Source: Rhizobium glycinendophyticum
Lineage (GTDB): Bacteria > Pseudomonadota > Alphaproteobacteria > Rhizobiales > Rhizobiaceae
DNA length: 64,000 nucleotides
Direction: 5' to 3'
Assembly: GCF_006443685.1 (NCBI RefSeq)
Contig: NZ_VFYP01000001.1
Location: 558,001-622,000, forward strand
Numbering within the stretch: position 1 is the stretch's first letter; each line of letters begins with the position of its first letter. A program made the translations under genes and the position numbers. This document shows positions 15,613 through 25,308 of this stretch, piece after piece. Below the pieces are notes generated by a model that saw nothing but the letters and a program-made list of their open reading frames with translations, was not told the origin of the DNA and made no database searches.

Positions 15613-16511
15613 CGATCACAATGAGCACATCCCGTTTATCCGACGACGAAGTACTGGCCAGCGGCGAATACCCGCTGACCCGTCGGGATCTGAACGAGAT
15701 TGCATCGATGATCTACTCGGATGCCGGGATTGCGCTCAACGACTCCAAGGCGTCGCTGGTCTATTCGCGTCTGTCGAAGCACATCCGCAATCTGGGCCTG
15801 TCGGGTTTTCGCGCCTATTGCCAGCTCGTTTCTTCGCCCGAAGGTGCCGCCGAACGGCGCGAGATGCTGTCGCACCTGACCACGAACTTCACCCGCTTTT
15901 TCCGCGAGAACCACCATTTCGAGCACCTCCGTGACGAAGTATTGCCTGGTTTGATTCAGCGCGCCAAGTCGGGTGGTCGTGTTCGCATCTGGTCGGCCGC
16001 AAGCTCCGATGGTCAGGAGCCCTATTCGATCGCTCTCACGGTCTTCCAGGCATTCCCGAATGTCCTGGACTACGACTTCAAAATCCTCGCCACCGATATC
16101 GATCCGAAGATCCTCGCGATCGCCCGCCAAGGTGCCTATGACGAGCAGGCGCTGGAAACGGTATCGCCCGCCATGCGCAAGCAATGGTTCAAGGAAGTCG
16201 AGATCGCCGGTCGCCGCAAGTGGCAGGTCGATGATCGCCTGAAGCGGCTGATCACCTATAACGAGCTGAACCTGATGGCGCAGTGGCCGTTCAAGGGCAA
16301 GTTCGACGTCATCTTCTGCCGCAACGTTGTGATCTACTTCGACGAGCCCACCCAGGTGCGCATCTGGAACCGTTTCTGCGAGCTGCTGCCGGTTGGCGGC
16401 CACCTCTATATCGGTCACTCGGAGCGCGTCTCCGGCGAATCCAAGAACGATTTCGACAATATCGGGATCACCACCTATCGCTATCTCGGCAAGCAGGGAG
16501 GACGCAAGTAA
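15609..16511 (+). CDS. cheR: chemoreceptor methyltransferase CheR
   Basis: Encodes 300 residues. CheR transfers methyl groups from S-adenosylmethionine to receptor glutamates. The N-terminal helical domain (about 15-85) is followed by the catalytic domain with [16 protein letters not shown], the SAM-binding [15 protein letters not shown], and [13 protein letters not shown]. Overlaps cheW by four bases and cheB by one (TAATG). Full length for the family. Confidence 0.97.
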   Translation: MTITMSTSRLSDDEVLASGEYPLTRRDLNEIASMIYSDAGIALNDSKASLVYSRLSKHIRNLGLSGFRAYCQLVSSPEGAAERREMLSHLTTNFTRFFRENHHFEHLRDEVLPGLIQRAKSGGRVRIWSAASSDGQEPYSIALTVFQAFPNVLDYDFKILATDIDPKILAIARQGAYDEQALETVSPAMRKQWFKEVEIAGRRKWQVDDRLKRLITYNELNLMAQWPFKGKFDVIFCRNVVIYFDEPTQVRIWNRFCELLPVGGHLYIGHSERVSGESKNDFDNIGITTYRYLGKQGGRK

Positions 16512-17560
16512 TGGCTTCTCCTGCCCGTGTTCTCGTTGTCGATGACAGCCCGACCATGCGTGGACTGATCACGGCTGTTCTGAATCAGGACCCGGACGTC
16601 AGTGTCATCGGCCAGGCCGGCGACGCCATGGAGGCGCGTGCCGCCATCAAGCAGCTCAATCCCGACGTCGTCACGCTCGACATCGAGATGCCGAACATGA
16701 ACGGCCTGGAGTTCCTCGAGAAGATCATGAAGCTTCGGCCGATGCCGGTGATCATGGTCTCCACGATGACCCATCGAGGCGCTGAGGCTACACTCGCTGC
16801 TCTCGAAATTGGTGCCTTCGACTGTGTGGCGAAACCGCAGCCCGGCGAGCCACGCCCCTTTGGCGAACTCGCGGACAAGGTAAAGGCAGCGGCCCGTTCT
16901 CAACACCGCTACAATCATGCGCCTGTGCAGGCGCAGCCCGTGCAGCAGGCCGCTGTTGCCGACTTCCGCGTGGGTCGCAAGATCGTGGCCATCGGCTCGT
17001 CGACCGGCGGTGTCGAAGCCCTGATCGCCGTCCTGCAAAAATTTCCGCGCAATTGCCCACCAACGGTCATTACGCAGCACATGCCGCCGACATTCACCAA
17101 GAGCTTCGCCGAGCGCCTGAACCGCCTCTGCGCCCCTGTGGTCGAAGAGGCGACGGATGGCGCTCGCCTGGAAATCGGCAAGATTTATCTGGCACCCGGC
17201 GGCGAGCGCCATCTTCAGGTGTCCAACGTCAACGCGCCGTGCTGCCGCCTGATCGAGCGTGCACCGGTTAACGGCCATCGCCCGTCAGTCGACGTGCTGT
17301 TCGATTCTGTCGCTGAACTCGCTGGCCGCAATGCTGTTGGCGTCATCCTGACGGGGATGGGACGCGACGGAGCATCTGGTCTCTTGAAGATGCGCCATGC
17401 CGGCGCACGCACGATTGGCCAGAATGAAAAGACCTGTGTGGTCTACGGAATGCCGCGCGTCGCCCATGAACTAGGCGCCGTAGAGCACCAGCTACCCCTG
17501 ACTTCCATTGGGGAGGAAATCCTCAAACTCACTGCCGCCCGAAAAGAAGGTATCGAATAA
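16511..17560 (+). CDS. cheB: chemoreceptor methylesterase/deamidase CheB
   Basis: Encodes 349 residues. The receiver domain (about 1-120) has Asp11, Asp12 and the phosphoacceptor Asp57 ([13 protein letters not shown]). The esterase domain (about 155-345) has the catalytic triad in [12 protein letters not shown] (Ser), TQHMPPTFT (His) and GMGRDGASG (Asp). CheB demethylates and deamidates receptors when phosphorylated by CheA, giving adaptation. One-base overlaps with cheR and cheY2 show tight coupling. Confidence 0.97.
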   Translation: MASPARVLVVDDSPTMRGLITAVLNQDPDVSVIGQAGDAMEARAAIKQLNPDVVTLDIEMPNMNGLEFLEKIMKLRPMPVIMVSTMTHRGAEATLAALEIGAFDCVAKPQPGEPRPFGELADKVKAAARSQHRYNHAPVQAQPVQQAAVADFRVGRKIVAIGSSTGGVEALIAVLQKFPRNCPPTVITQHMPPTFTKSFAERLNRLCAPVVEEATDGARLEIGKIYLAPGGERHLQVSNVNAPCCRLIERAPVNGHRPSVDVLFDSVAELAGRNAVGVILTGMGRDGASGLLKMRHAGARTIGQNEKTCVVYGMPRVAHELGAVEHQLPLTSIGEEILKLTAARKEGIE

Positions 17561-17949
17561 TGTCCCTAGCCGAAAAAATCAAAGTTCTGATCGTCGACGA
17601 TCAGGTCACAAGTCGCCTCCTCCTCAGTGACGCGCTGACCCAGCTCGGCTTCAAGCAGATCACTGCCGCCGGTGACGGCGAGCAGGGCATGAAGATCATG
17701 GAGCAGCAGCCCCATCATCTGGTCATCTCGGACTTCAACATGCCGAAGATGGATGGACTGGGTCTTCTGCAAGCCGTGCGTACCAATCCCAACACCAAGA
17801 AGGCCGCCTTCATCATCCTGACCGCCCAAGGCGATCGGGCACTGGTGCAGAAGGCCGCACAGTTGGGCGCCAACAACGTTCTCGCCAAGCCCTTCACGAT
17901 CGAGAAGATGAAGGCGGCGATCGAAGCTGTATTCGGAGCACTGAAATGA
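17560..17949 (+). CDS. cheY2: chemotaxis response regulator CheY2 (motor-binding)
   Basis: Encodes 129 residues, a single receiver domain with Asp13, Asp14, phosphoacceptor Asp58 ([13 protein letters not shown]), Thr in IILTAQGD and Lys in LAKPF. In rhizobia CheY2-P is the form that acts on the flagellar motor, slowing it rather than reversing it (family knowledge). The ATG overlaps the cheB stop by one base, and the stop overlaps cheD by four. Confidence 0.95.
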   Translation: MSLAEKIKVLIVDDQVTSRLLLSDALTQLGFKQITAAGDGEQGMKIMEQQPHHLVISDFNMPKMDGLGLLQAVRTNPNTKKAAFIILTAQGDRALVQKAAQLGANNVLAKPFTIEKMKAAIEAVFGALK

Positions 17950-18500
17950 TCGACGACGGGGCAGCGAAACGCGTCCATATCATTCAAGGGGAATGGAAGG
18001 TGGCCAAGGACCCGAATGTGGTTCTATCGACCATCCTGGGGTCGTGTGTAGCTGCCTGTATTCGTGACCCGATTGCAGGTGTGGGCGGCATGAACCACTT
18101 CCTCCTGCCGGGATCCGCAGTGCCGGGTGCCGGAGGCGGGGACGCCACCCGATACGGCGTTCACCTGATGGAACTTCTGATCAACGGTCTCTTGAAGCAG
18201 GGAGCCCGAAGGGACCGCCTTGAGGCGAAGATCTTCGGTGGTGCCAAGACGATTGCGACATTCTCGAATGTCGGCGAACAGAATGCGGCCTTCGCCCAGC
18301 AGTTCCTGCGCGACGAAGGCATCAAGGTTGTGGGTTCGTCAACGGGCGGCGATCACGGCCGGAAACTGGAGTTCTGGCCGGTCAGCGGTCGGGCAAGGCA
18401 GTATCCGCTCACAGGCGCGGAAACGCAGAAGACGGTCGCTCTGGAACAGCGCCCCGTACCTGTCGCCAAGCCGGTGGAAAGTTCAATCGAGTTCTTCTAG
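17946..18500 (+). CDS. cheD: chemoreceptor glutamine deamidase CheD
   Basis: Encodes 184 residues. CheD deamidates receptor glutamines. The catalytic residues are visible: Cys34 in [10 protein letters not shown] and His51 in GGMNHFLLP, with the conserved Thr/Ser in the later [11 protein letters not shown] region. The ATGA overlap with cheY2 indicates coupling. The C-terminal 25 residues beyond the domain are polar and variable. Confidence 0.95.
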   Translation: MIDDGAAKRVHIIQGEWKVAKDPNVVLSTILGSCVAACIRDPIAGVGGMNHFLLPGSAVPGAGGGDATRYGVHLMELLINGLLKQGARRDRLEAKIFGGAKTIATFSNVGEQNAAFAQQFLRDEGIKVVGSSTGGDHGRKLEFWPVSGRARQYPLTGAETQKTVALEQRPVPVAKPVESSIEFF

Positions 18501-18513
18501 TACTGGAAATCGG

Positions 18514-18903
18514 ATGCAAAACGAAAACAAAGCGGACAATCAGGGTTTCCAGGAGGAGCTGCCGGAAATTCTCATGCGCATCGTCAGCGAGCTGCACGAC
18601 GTGGCTTATCTGATCGAGCGTGTGGAGCCGCAATTGCTGGAACTTGGCGGTCCGAACGTCCTTGCGTCAGCGGACAGCATCAAGGTTCTCCAGGGGATCG
18701 ACCTTGCGGTCCAAAAGGCGCGGGGACTGGCCGAGTTCATCGACACCATCACCGGCGCGATCCCGAATGACTGGATGATCGACATGACGACGGCCCTCAG
18801 CCTTGTCAAACTTGCCGATATGCAGAAGGCGCTCGGCGCCGGCCTGCGTCACGGTCACTCCCAGCCCCTGGTCAAGGCGGCCGGAGATTTCGACTTCTTC
18901 TGA
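18514..18903 (+). CDS. cheT: chemotaxis protein CheT
   Basis: Encodes 129 residues from the ATG at 18514, 13 bases after cheD. Mostly helical; the N-terminal half (EELPEILMRIVSELHDVAY) and the end (AAGDFDFF) are the conserved parts I recognise. It occupies the position of CheT (orf10), the last gene of the rhizobial che operon, linked experimentally in S. meliloti to CheY dephosphorylation (from memory). The conserved region resembles a CheZ-like helical hairpin only loosely, and I cannot show catalytic residues. The name rests on position and overall pattern. Confidence 0.75.
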   Translation: MQNENKADNQGFQEELPEILMRIVSELHDVAYLIERVEPQLLELGGPNVLASADSIKVLQGIDLAVQKARGLAEFIDTITGAIPNDWMIDMTTALSLVKLADMQKALGAGLRHGHSQPLVKAAGDFDFF

Positions 18904-18979
18904 TTATTCCAAAGCGGACGGCACGACCCTACGTCCCTGAACAGCCGAAATGAGTTCGGCTCTTCCGCCCCGCGAAACG

Positions 18980-18989
18980 TTCGCACAAG
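18980..18989 (+). promoter_or_regulatory. TTCRCGCAAG-like motif upstream of fliF
   Basis: TTCGCACAAG, one mismatch from the motif seen before other flagellar operons, 68 bases ahead of the fliF start and after the che operon. It suggests that fliF has its own regulated promoter. Confidence 0.4.
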
Positions 18990-19057
18990 TTTCGCTTCCT
19001 ATTGTCTCGCCAAGGGCTAAGGCGCCCAGACCTTTCATGTTGATGGTGCGAGACAGA

Positions 19058-20752
19058 ATGAATCTGTTAAATCAAGTACTTCAGATCTCAAAAAACTTTG
19101 CGGCGATGGGGCAGGCGAAGCTTTTGGCCATGGCCGGGGTCACACTCGTTTCCTTCGCAATCATCATTGCCGGCGCCCTTTACGTGAACAAGCCCTCTTT
19201 CGAGACGCTTTACGTCGGCCTCGAACCCGTCGATTTGAATCAGATCAGCATTGCGCTTGCCGAGTCCGGGATCGATTTCGAAACCGGTAGCGACGGCGCG
19301 AGCGTGTTGGTGCGCGCCGGCATGACAGGCAAGGCGCGTCTTCTCCTCGCCGAGCGCGGCCTGCCCAACAGCGCCAATGCCGGCTACGAACTCTTCGACA
19401 ATGTCGGCTCGCTCGGCCTGACCTCCTTCATGCAGGAAGTGACCCGTGTCCGCGCGCTGGAGGGTGAAGTCGCACGCACCATCCAGCAGATCGCTGGCAT
19501 TGCGGCTGCCCGCGTGCACATCGTCATGCCGGATGTCGGCAACTTCCGCCGTGGCGAACAGAAGCCGACAGCGTCGGTCATGATCCGGGCGTCATCGGAT
19601 GCCGGTCGCAAGGCGGCTGGCTCGATCCGTCAATTGGTCGCCTCTTCGGTCCCCGGCCTCAATGTCGAGGACGTGACGATTCTGGATTCCACCGGCCAGC
19701 TTCTCGCTGCCGGCGACGAGACCGGCGGAGAAGCCGCAAAGTCGCTCGGCGTCGTCCAGTCGGTCCAGCGCGAGATCGAGACCAACATCGACAAGGCGCT
19801 TGCCCCCTTCCTCGGCATGGACAACTTCCGCTCCAGCGTCACCGCCCAGATCAACACCGACAGCCAGCAGATCCAGGAGACGATCTACGATCCTGAATCG
19901 CGCGTCGAGCGTTCGGTCCGTGTGACCAAGGAGGCGCAGAAGTCCCTGCAGCGTCAGTCGGATACGGCAGCGACAGTGGAACAGAACATTCCGCAGGCCG
20001 CACCTGAAGCCGGCGGCGGTGGCCCTGAATCTTCCGACGAGCAGGACAAGAAGGAAGAGCAGACCAACTACGAGATCAACAGCAAGACGGTTGCGACGGT
20101 TAAGAACAGCTACGTCGTCGAAAAGCTCTCTGTTGCCGTCGTCGTCAATCGTGGTCGCATCGCCAAGATGGTTGGCGAACCGGTCGACCAGGCGAAGATC
20201 GATGCCTATCTGGCCGAGATGCAGAAGATCGTGACGTCCGCTTCGGGTCTAGACCCGGCCCGCGGCGACGTCGTCACCCTGACCGCGATGGACTTCCTCG
20301 AAAACCAGCTGTTGGAAGAATCGGCCACCGGTCCTGGCTTGATGGAAATCCTGAGCCGCAACATCGGCGGCATTATCAACTCGCTGGCTTTCGTCGCTGT
20401 CGCATTCCTGATTGTCTGGATGGGTATCCGTCCGATGATCCGCACGGCTGGTGGTGGTGGCGCAGATGTGGCCCTGGCGGGCGGTGTCGGCGAACAGGCA
20501 GCCGGTCTCGAGCTTCCGGACTTCTCTCCCGCCATCGGTGGCGGCAGCGCCGGCGGCCTCATGGACGGCTTCGGTTCCGACTTCGGCTTCGATTCCACCG
20601 ACGATCTCCTGTCCATGGACGACGATCCGAACGGCGGCTTCAACCGCCGGGTCAAGGAAGGCCCCGAACGGCGCCTGTCGCGCATGGTGGAGATCTCGGA
20701 AGAACGGGCCGCGAAAATCCTCCGCAAATGGGCTGTGGAAAACGCCGCCTGA
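19058..20752 (+). CDS. fliF: flagellar MS-ring protein FliF
   Basis: Encodes 564 residues from the ATG at 19058 (MNLLNQVLQISKNF). FliF forms the membrane-supramembrane ring on which the rotor and export gate are built. TM1 is near 25-45 (LAMAGVTLVSFAIIIAGALY). The periplasmic ring-building motifs follow (LYVGLEP, ARVHIVMP, PGLNVEDVTILDSTG). TM2 is near 440-460 (INSLAFVAVAFLIVWMGI), and the C-terminal FliG-binding tail is acidic and ends ILRKWAVENAA. The longer in-frame start at 18950 would read through the promoter. A terminator follows the gene. Confidence 0.95.
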   Translation: MNLLNQVLQISKNFAAMGQAKLLAMAGVTLVSFAIIIAGALYVNKPSFETLYVGLEPVDLNQISIALAESGIDFETGSDGASVLVRAGMTGKARLLLAERGLPNSANAGYELFDNVGSLGLTSFMQEVTRVRALEGEVARTIQQIAGIAAARVHIVMPDVGNFRRGEQKPTASVMIRASSDAGRKAAGSIRQLVASSVPGLNVEDVTILDSTGQLLAAGDETGGEAAKSLGVVQSVQREIETNIDKALAPFLGMDNFRSSVTAQINTDSQQIQETIYDPESRVERSVRVTKEAQKSLQRQSDTAATVEQNIPQAAPEAGGGGPESSDEQDKKEEQTNYEINSKTVATVKNSYVVEKLSVAVVVNRGRIAKMVGEPVDQAKIDAYLAEMQKIVTSASGLDPARGDVVTLTAMDFLENQLLEESATGPGLMEILSRNIGGIINSLAFVAVAFLIVWMGIRPMIRTAGGGGADVALAGGVGEQAAGLELPDFSPAIGGGSAGGLMDGFGSDFGFDSTDDLLSMDDDPNGGFNRRVKEGPERRLSRMVEISEERAAKILRKWAVENAA

Positions 20753-20776
20753 CATTCAAGAAGACAATCAGTACGG

Positions 20777-20802
20777 ACCGCGCCCTTCAGGCGCGGTTTT
20801 CC
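20777..20802 (+). terminator. Rho-independent terminator after fliF
   Basis: An 8-bp GC-rich stem (20777-20784 with 20790-20797), loop CTTCA, then TTTTCC. It separates fliF from visN. Confidence 0.8.
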
Positions 20803-21021
20803 GTTGTGCTGCGGGGATGAGCCGTATTGAATTGGGCACCGGGCTGGCGCATTCTTTAACCAGGCCCGCAATACCGGACCTGCTTGTGACCTTTGCCACT
20901 TTATATTTTAGAATGAACATGATTCGTTACGATGAGAGCGGGGCTGCTGTTGAGTCGGGACGAAATGATTCGCTTAGCTGGCGGCTATTCGAGCGGCAGT
21001 GACATCGAGGGGACAGGGCGG

Positions 21022-21768
21022 ATGGATGCCGAGCTAACGACGGGGCAAACGGAAGGGCTGGCGCGTACGGTCGATTCCGGCACGTCTGTGCAGGGCTCGA
21101 CCTCGAAGGACCTCCTGATCCGCAAGCTTGCATCACCCGCACTCGCCGGTGATATCGCCCACTGCCTGCGGCTGCTTTGCCAGTATGTTGGCTCGTCGAA
21201 TTACCTGCTTGCGCGCTACGATCTGGTCCAGGAAGAAGGACTGGACTTCGTTGTCGCCGCCGATTGGCCCTTCGACATGGTGCGCAGGCTCGAAAGCGAG
21301 CTCGCAGCGAGTTATTCACAGTCGACGGAACTCGAAAAGTGCCTGTCGGTTCTTCAGCCGAAATACAATATCCTGCCGGACGACATCTATGTGCCGATCG
21401 GTCTCAGCCGTCAGTATTGTTCGATTACGCTGAACGTCGGGCGCACACGCCTGGCCCTTATGCTGCTCTTCCCCCAGGATTTTGTGCTGTCGCCGGAGCG
21501 GTTGCGGGAAGTGGGACTATTGGCAGGTTATGCCGTCAGTCTCTCCACGACGAAGGGCCAGAAAAGCGAGCGCGACTTCGAGTTGACCGACCGCGAACTG
21601 GAATGCCTGTTCTGGATCGCAGAAGGCAAAACCAGCGACGAGATCGCCACGATCCTGGGGATCTCGCGCAATACGATCAACAACTACATCACTAGCGTAA
21701 TGCGCAAGACAGCGACGAAGACACGATCGGAGGCGATTGCCTATGCGGTCCGAAACAATCTCGTCTAG
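21022..21768 (+). CDS. visN: LuxR-type motility master regulator VisN
   Basis: Encodes 248 residues from the ATG at 21022, chosen because AGGGGACAGGG lies upstream and the length matches VisN of other rhizobia; an ATG at 20932 is also in frame. The N-terminal part (about 30-175) is a ligand-binding-like domain of the autoinducer-binding class. The C-terminus is a LuxR helix-turn-helix (TDRELECLFWIAEGKTS, DEIATILGISRNTINNYI). VisN and VisR act together at the top of the motility cascade and activate rem (family knowledge). The gene is 10 bases upstream of visR in the same operon. Confidence 0.92.
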   Translation: MDAELTTGQTEGLARTVDSGTSVQGSTSKDLLIRKLASPALAGDIAHCLRLLCQYVGSSNYLLARYDLVQEEGLDFVVAADWPFDMVRRLESELAASYSQSTELEKCLSVLQPKYNILPDDIYVPIGLSRQYCSITLNVGRTRLALMLLFPQDFVLSPERLREVGLLAGYAVSLSTTKGQKSERDFELTDRELECLFWIAEGKTSDEIATILGISRNTINNYITSVMRKTATKTRSEAIAYAVRNNLV

Positions 21769-21778
21769 AGGGGGCGGA

Positions 21779-22528
21779 ATGGCCAACAACAGCAGGCCGG
21801 GTGGATCCATCCTGGAAGATGCCACTTGGTCTGGCCAGCGGCCGGTGACCTCCCGCTCAGACATTTTTCCGAAGCTCGTGTCGCTGCAGCGTTCGCTGAA
21901 TGCCCGCGGATTTGCCGCCTTCCGCATTGCCGGCGCAAATCTGCCGCACAAGCGTCGCCTCGATCCTGAATTCGAGAACTGGAGCCCGGGCCTGGCCAGC
22001 GGTCGCGAGGCTTTTGTCGAGGCGTATGGCGATACGCTGCTTACCCACATCGAGACGTCCACGCAGCCGATCCTATGGAGTGCCGAGGAAAAGACGAGCT
22101 TTCTCGACGCGTCCGATTTCACCCCTTTCGTGCATCAACTGGAAGCAAGATTGCTGCCCTATTCCGGTATCGCCTTCCCGGTGCGCCTGGGGGCTGTCGG
22201 CAATGGCTACGTCGTCTTTCCAACCATCGGTGGCGCGGATTTGCCCGGGGAACTGATCCTCGCGGTACACAGCCGCTGCTACAAGGTCATGACGGATATT
22301 CTCTCGCTCGACGAGCGCCGCGCGGCCCCGTCGGAGACCTTGAGCGAACGAGAAATTGCCTGCCTACAATTGGCTGGCGACGGACGCATCAGCGAAGAGA
22401 TCGCTGAACGTCTGAACCTCTCGGTTCACACGGTCAACGCCTATCTCGGTTCGGCCACGATCAAGCTCGATTCGGTGAACCGCATCCAGGCGATCGCCAA
22501 GGCTATCCGCCTTGGCTACATCACCTGA
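21779..22528 (+). CDS. visR: LuxR-type motility master regulator VisR
   Basis: Encodes 249 residues from the ATG at 21779, with GAGGGGGCGG upstream. Same architecture as VisN: a variable sensor-like domain at about 30-170 and a LuxR helix-turn-helix at the end (LSEREIACLQLAGDGRI, SEEIAERLNLSVHTVNAYL). It is thought to work as a heterodimer with VisN on the rem promoter. It converges on the small gene of the flhB operon with a gap of only seven bases. Confidence 0.92.
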   Translation: MANNSRPGGSILEDATWSGQRPVTSRSDIFPKLVSLQRSLNARGFAAFRIAGANLPHKRRLDPEFENWSPGLASGREAFVEAYGDTLLTHIETSTQPILWSAEEKTSFLDASDFTPFVHQLEARLLPYSGIAFPVRLGAVGNGYVVFPTIGGADLPGELILAVHSRCYKVMTDILSLDERRAAPSETLSEREIACLQLAGDGRISEEIAERLNLSVHTVNAYLGSATIKLDSVNRIQAIAKAIRLGYIT

Positions 22529-22535
22529 TCCATCT

Positions 22536-22976
22536 TCATCCGTAGAGCGGGGACGCCTGTCCCTTGACGAAACGTGCCTCCCTGAGGCGATCTTCCAACA
22601 TGCGCGTGTTCGTATCCGGATCGCCGGACGTATCGTGAAAAGCGATGTGCTTGATATCCAGACCCGCTGTCTCTTCCGTCAGCGTAAGCTGCGAATAGAT
22701 TGTGATACCGCGCGGCTTGATTTCCAGGTCGAGCACGACCTCAGGCGGCCCGCCCCATTCCAGACGGTAATCCCCGCCCGCACCGAAGACGACGGTGCCA
22801 GGATGGAAGTATAGTTCCGCTGCCGACGAAACGAGATCGGCGAGATTTCCATAAAGTTCAAAACGCAGAAGAGAAATAAGGTCGGCAGCATCGAGAAGGC
22901 GTAATTCGCTCGCCACGGGGCTGATCGCCTCTGCCACGATGCGTTCACGCTGGTTGGTAAAGGAGCACTTCTTCAT
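22536..22976 (-). CDS. conserved hypothetical protein of the flhB operon
   Basis: Encodes 146 residues. No signal peptide, membrane segment or motif that I recognise. The N-terminal third is helical (ELRLLDAADLISLLRFELYG), the middle has beta-type pattern (GTVVFGAGGDYRLEWGG, VVLDLEIKPRGITIYSQ), and the end is a charged helix. It is the last gene of the leftward motA-fliM-fliN-fliG-flhB operon, starting five bases after the flhB stop. S. meliloti has an unnamed gene at the same place (from memory), so a conserved role in motility is likely but undefined. Confidence 0.75.
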   Translation of the reverse strand: MKKCSFTNQRERIVAEAISPVASELRLLDAADLISLLRFELYGNLADLVSSAAELYFHPGTVVFGAGGDYRLEWGGPPEVVLDLEIKPRGITIYSQLTLTEETAGLDIKHIAFHDTSGDPDTNTRMLEDRLREARFVKGQASPLYG

Positions 22977-22981
22977 CGTGG

Positions 22982-24061
22982 CTAGCGTATCCGTCTTTTG
23001 GGGGCTTTGGACGCGTAAACCCGATGAACGAGTTCTGCGACTGCCTTATAAAATATCGACGGTATGACGCTATCGACCGAGACTTGCGCAAACATGGAGC
23101 GCGCAAGCGGGGGATCTTCAAAAATCGGAATGTCGTTTTCGCGAGCGAGCTCACGGATCTTCAGCGCGACCAGGTCCTGGCCCTTGGCCACCACGACCGG
23201 AGCCTCGTTTTCCTCGCGGACGTAACGCAATGCGACCGCATAGTGGGTCGGATTGGTGATCACCAGGGTCGCGCGGGGGACGTTGGAAATCATGCGCTTC
23301 CGCGCCCGGTCACGCGCGATCGACCTCTGGCGCGCTTTGACGACGGGATCACCCTGCGCCTGCTTGTACTCGTCCTTGATCTCCTGCTTGGTCATGCGCA
23401 GCTGCTCGTACCAATGATGGCGCGTCCAGAAGACATCAATGGCCGACAGCAGGGCAGTTGCGAGCAGGATGACGACCATCATCTTCTGAAGGATGGTGGC
23501 AAACTTGACGAAGATGACCTGAGGGTCAGAGAACATCGTATCGATCACGCCGAAATATTCACCCTTCAGGGCGAAGACCATTACGGCCGAAACGACGACG
23601 ATCTTGAAGACGGATTTCGCGAACTCGACCATGCCCTGCGAACTGAACAGGCGGCTCCAGCCCTTGGCGAGCGAAATGCGGCTCGCCTGCGGGGTGATTC
23701 GTTCCAGCACGAATTCAGGAAGGTGCTGCGCGACGTTCGACCCGATGCCAAGGACGACGAGCATGATCAGCATCGGTGCAAGCAGGGCGCCGATCTCCCA
23801 TCCAAGATGGGTGAAGAGTGACACCACGTCCACTGCCGTCCCGATATGCCACTGATCCGGCTGCGCAAAAATGTCCTTGAGCGTCTCACTGATTCGGATC
23901 ATGCCGCCCGGCAGGAAGAAGACGGCATAGAAGTAGAAGGCGAGGGCGGTGGCAAAGATCGGCAGCTCTCGTGAGGAGGGCACGTTGCCCTTTTCACGCG
24001 CGTCGCGCATCTTTTTCTCGGTCGGGTCTTCTGTTTTGCTGTCGTCGTCTTCATCGGACAT
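22982..24061 (-). CDS. flhB: flagellar export switch protein FlhB
   Basis: Encodes 359 residues from the ATG at 24061 ([17 protein letters not shown]). An in-frame ATG four codons earlier (24073) is possible but sits directly on AAGG. The conserved N-terminus [18 protein letters not shown] is followed by four membrane segments (about 30-210) and a cytoplasmic domain with the self-cleavage motif NPTH ([12 protein letters not shown], about residue 268). FlhB switches the export apparatus from hook to filament substrates together with FliK. It lies in the motA-to-flhB operon, 181 bases after fliG. Confidence 0.95.
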   Translation of the reverse strand: MSDEDDDSKTEDPTEKKMRDAREKGNVPSSRELPIFATALAFYFYAVFFLPGGMIRISETLKDIFAQPDQWHIGTAVDVVSLFTHLGWEIGALLAPMLIMLVVLGIGSNVAQHLPEFVLERITPQASRISLAKGWSRLFSSQGMVEFAKSVFKIVVVSAVMVFALKGEYFGVIDTMFSDPQVIFVKFATILQKMMVVILLATALLSAIDVFWTRHHWYEQLRMTKQEIKDEYKQAQGDPVVKARQRSIARDRARKRMISNVPRATLVITNPTHYAVALRYVREENEAPVVVAKGQDLVALKIRELARENDIPIFEDPPLARSMFAQVSVDSVIPSIFYKAVAELVHRVYASKAPKRRIR

Positions 24062-24176
24062 GACCGACGCCATCCTTGGAGGCTTGCACAGGCGAAGAAT
24101 TCGCCCTGAAGGATCGAGTCGGCCGCGTCTGCGGCGCGCCGGCTGGCGATCATCTCAACCGTTTCACCAAACGTAA

Positions 24177-24209
24177 CCGCCCGCCGATCGGGGTTCAATC
24201 GGCGGGCGG
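24177..24209 (-). other. strong hairpin between fliG and flhB
   Basis: A perfect 12-bp GC-rich stem (24177-24188 with 24198-24209) and 9-base loop lie in the 181-base gap. On the minus strand it is followed by TTACGTTTGG, so it has no good T-run. It may be a partial terminator or an mRNA-processing barrier that sets different levels for fliG and flhB. The rest of the gap holds no gene I can support. Confidence 0.6.
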
Positions 24210-24242
24210 ATGATCGCTGGGGTTTTCAACAGAGCCGGGCGG

Positions 24243-25280
24243 TCAGGCAGCCTGATTGTCGCCCTCGGTTTCCTTGAGCTGGATCTGACCGGCATTGGCG
24301 AGACGAATCGCTTCCTGGGCCACGGCACGGCGCGCGATCGCAATCTCGCGCGGATTAATGCCTGTAGTTCCCGACTGCAGATCCGATTCGATCATCCGGC
24401 GTGAACGCGGGCTGATCGAGGCCAGTACGCATTCCTTGATTTCCGCACTGGCGCCGCGAAGCGCCATGGTGAGGATATCGCCTGAGATGTCGTTGAGCAG
24501 AAGCACGCGGCTGCGCTGCGGCATGGCAAGCAGGTCTTCGAAGAGGAAGATCTTGGGCCGCACCTTGTTGACCGACTCCTTGCTGATCGACTCGAGCGAC
24601 TGCAGCAGCGTGTCTACTTCGGGCTTGTCCAGCTCGTTCATCAGTTCTGCGACCTTGGCCGAACCCGTCGAATTCTTTTCGGCTTCGATCTCGGCAATCA
24701 GGTCGTGCACCCGGTTCTCGATGATTTGCGCCGCCTTCGGGCTGACATTCTTCAGATTGACCGTGCGATTCATGATGTCCGCGCGCCGGCTTTCCGGCAG
24801 CTTCAGCAGCACTTTCGCACCGAAGGACGAGGGCAGCATGGAGAGGATGTAGGCCACGGTCTGTGGGTGTTCGCGCATCAGGAACTTAGCGATGAAGTCG
24901 GGATCGGCGTCCTGCAGGCGGTCCCAGATGGACGCTTCATACGCCTGGAAAGCGGTGCGGCGACCGAGAAGGCCGTCGACTTCCTCCGGCGTCAGGCCTT
25001 CCTCGAGAATGCTCTCGATGGCCTTCGCATTGTCCATCAGGCCGGCACCCTCGGTGAAGAGGTCCTCGAATTCGTTGACGAGTTCGGTCAATTCATCCGG
25101 CGGGATGGTCCGCAGCGTCTGCGCAGACGCAATGATCGTCTGCAGTTCTGCCTGGGTAAAATACTTGAGCAGCTTGCCGGCGACACCCTTTCCCATGGCC
25201 AGCAGCACGGCGGCTGCCTTATCGGCCTGGGAGAGGGGTTTTCCGGTTAAGGGGCCGCCAAAATCGTCAAAGTCCATCAT
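24243..25280 (-). CDS. fliG: flagellar rotor/switch protein FliG
   Basis: Encodes 345 residues (ATG at 25280; a second ATG follows at once). GAGAGGAC lies upstream. FliG links the MS ring to the stator. Seen: the N-terminal domain (QADKAAAVLLAMGKGVAGKL), the middle domain with EHPQTVAYILSMLP, and the C-terminal torque domain with MPQRSRVLLLNDISGDIL and the charged helix near DLQSGTTGINPREIAIAR. The typical length is about 330-350. It is preceded by fliN with a 28-base gap. Confidence 0.96.
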   Translation of the reverse strand: MMDFDDFGGPLTGKPLSQADKAAAVLLAMGKGVAGKLLKYFTQAELQTIIASAQTLRTIPPDELTELVNEFEDLFTEGAGLMDNAKAIESILEEGLTPEEVDGLLGRRTAFQAYEASIWDRLQDADPDFIAKFLMREHPQTVAYILSMLPSSFGAKVLLKLPESRRADIMNRTVNLKNVSPKAAQIIENRVHDLIAEIEAEKNSTGSAKVAELMNELDKPEVDTLLQSLESISKESVNKVRPKIFLFEDLLAMPQRSRVLLLNDISGDILTMALRGASAEIKECVLASISPRSRRMIESDLQSGTTGINPREIAIARRAVAQEAIRLANAGQIQLKETEGDNQAA

Positions 25281-25308
25281 GGTCTTGTCCTCTCTGGCCC
25301 GTCATGGG

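Noticed and set aside
18950..19057. N-terminal extension of fliF from the ATG at 18950
   Set aside because: The extension has no FliF homology, no ribosome site, and includes the likely promoter region.
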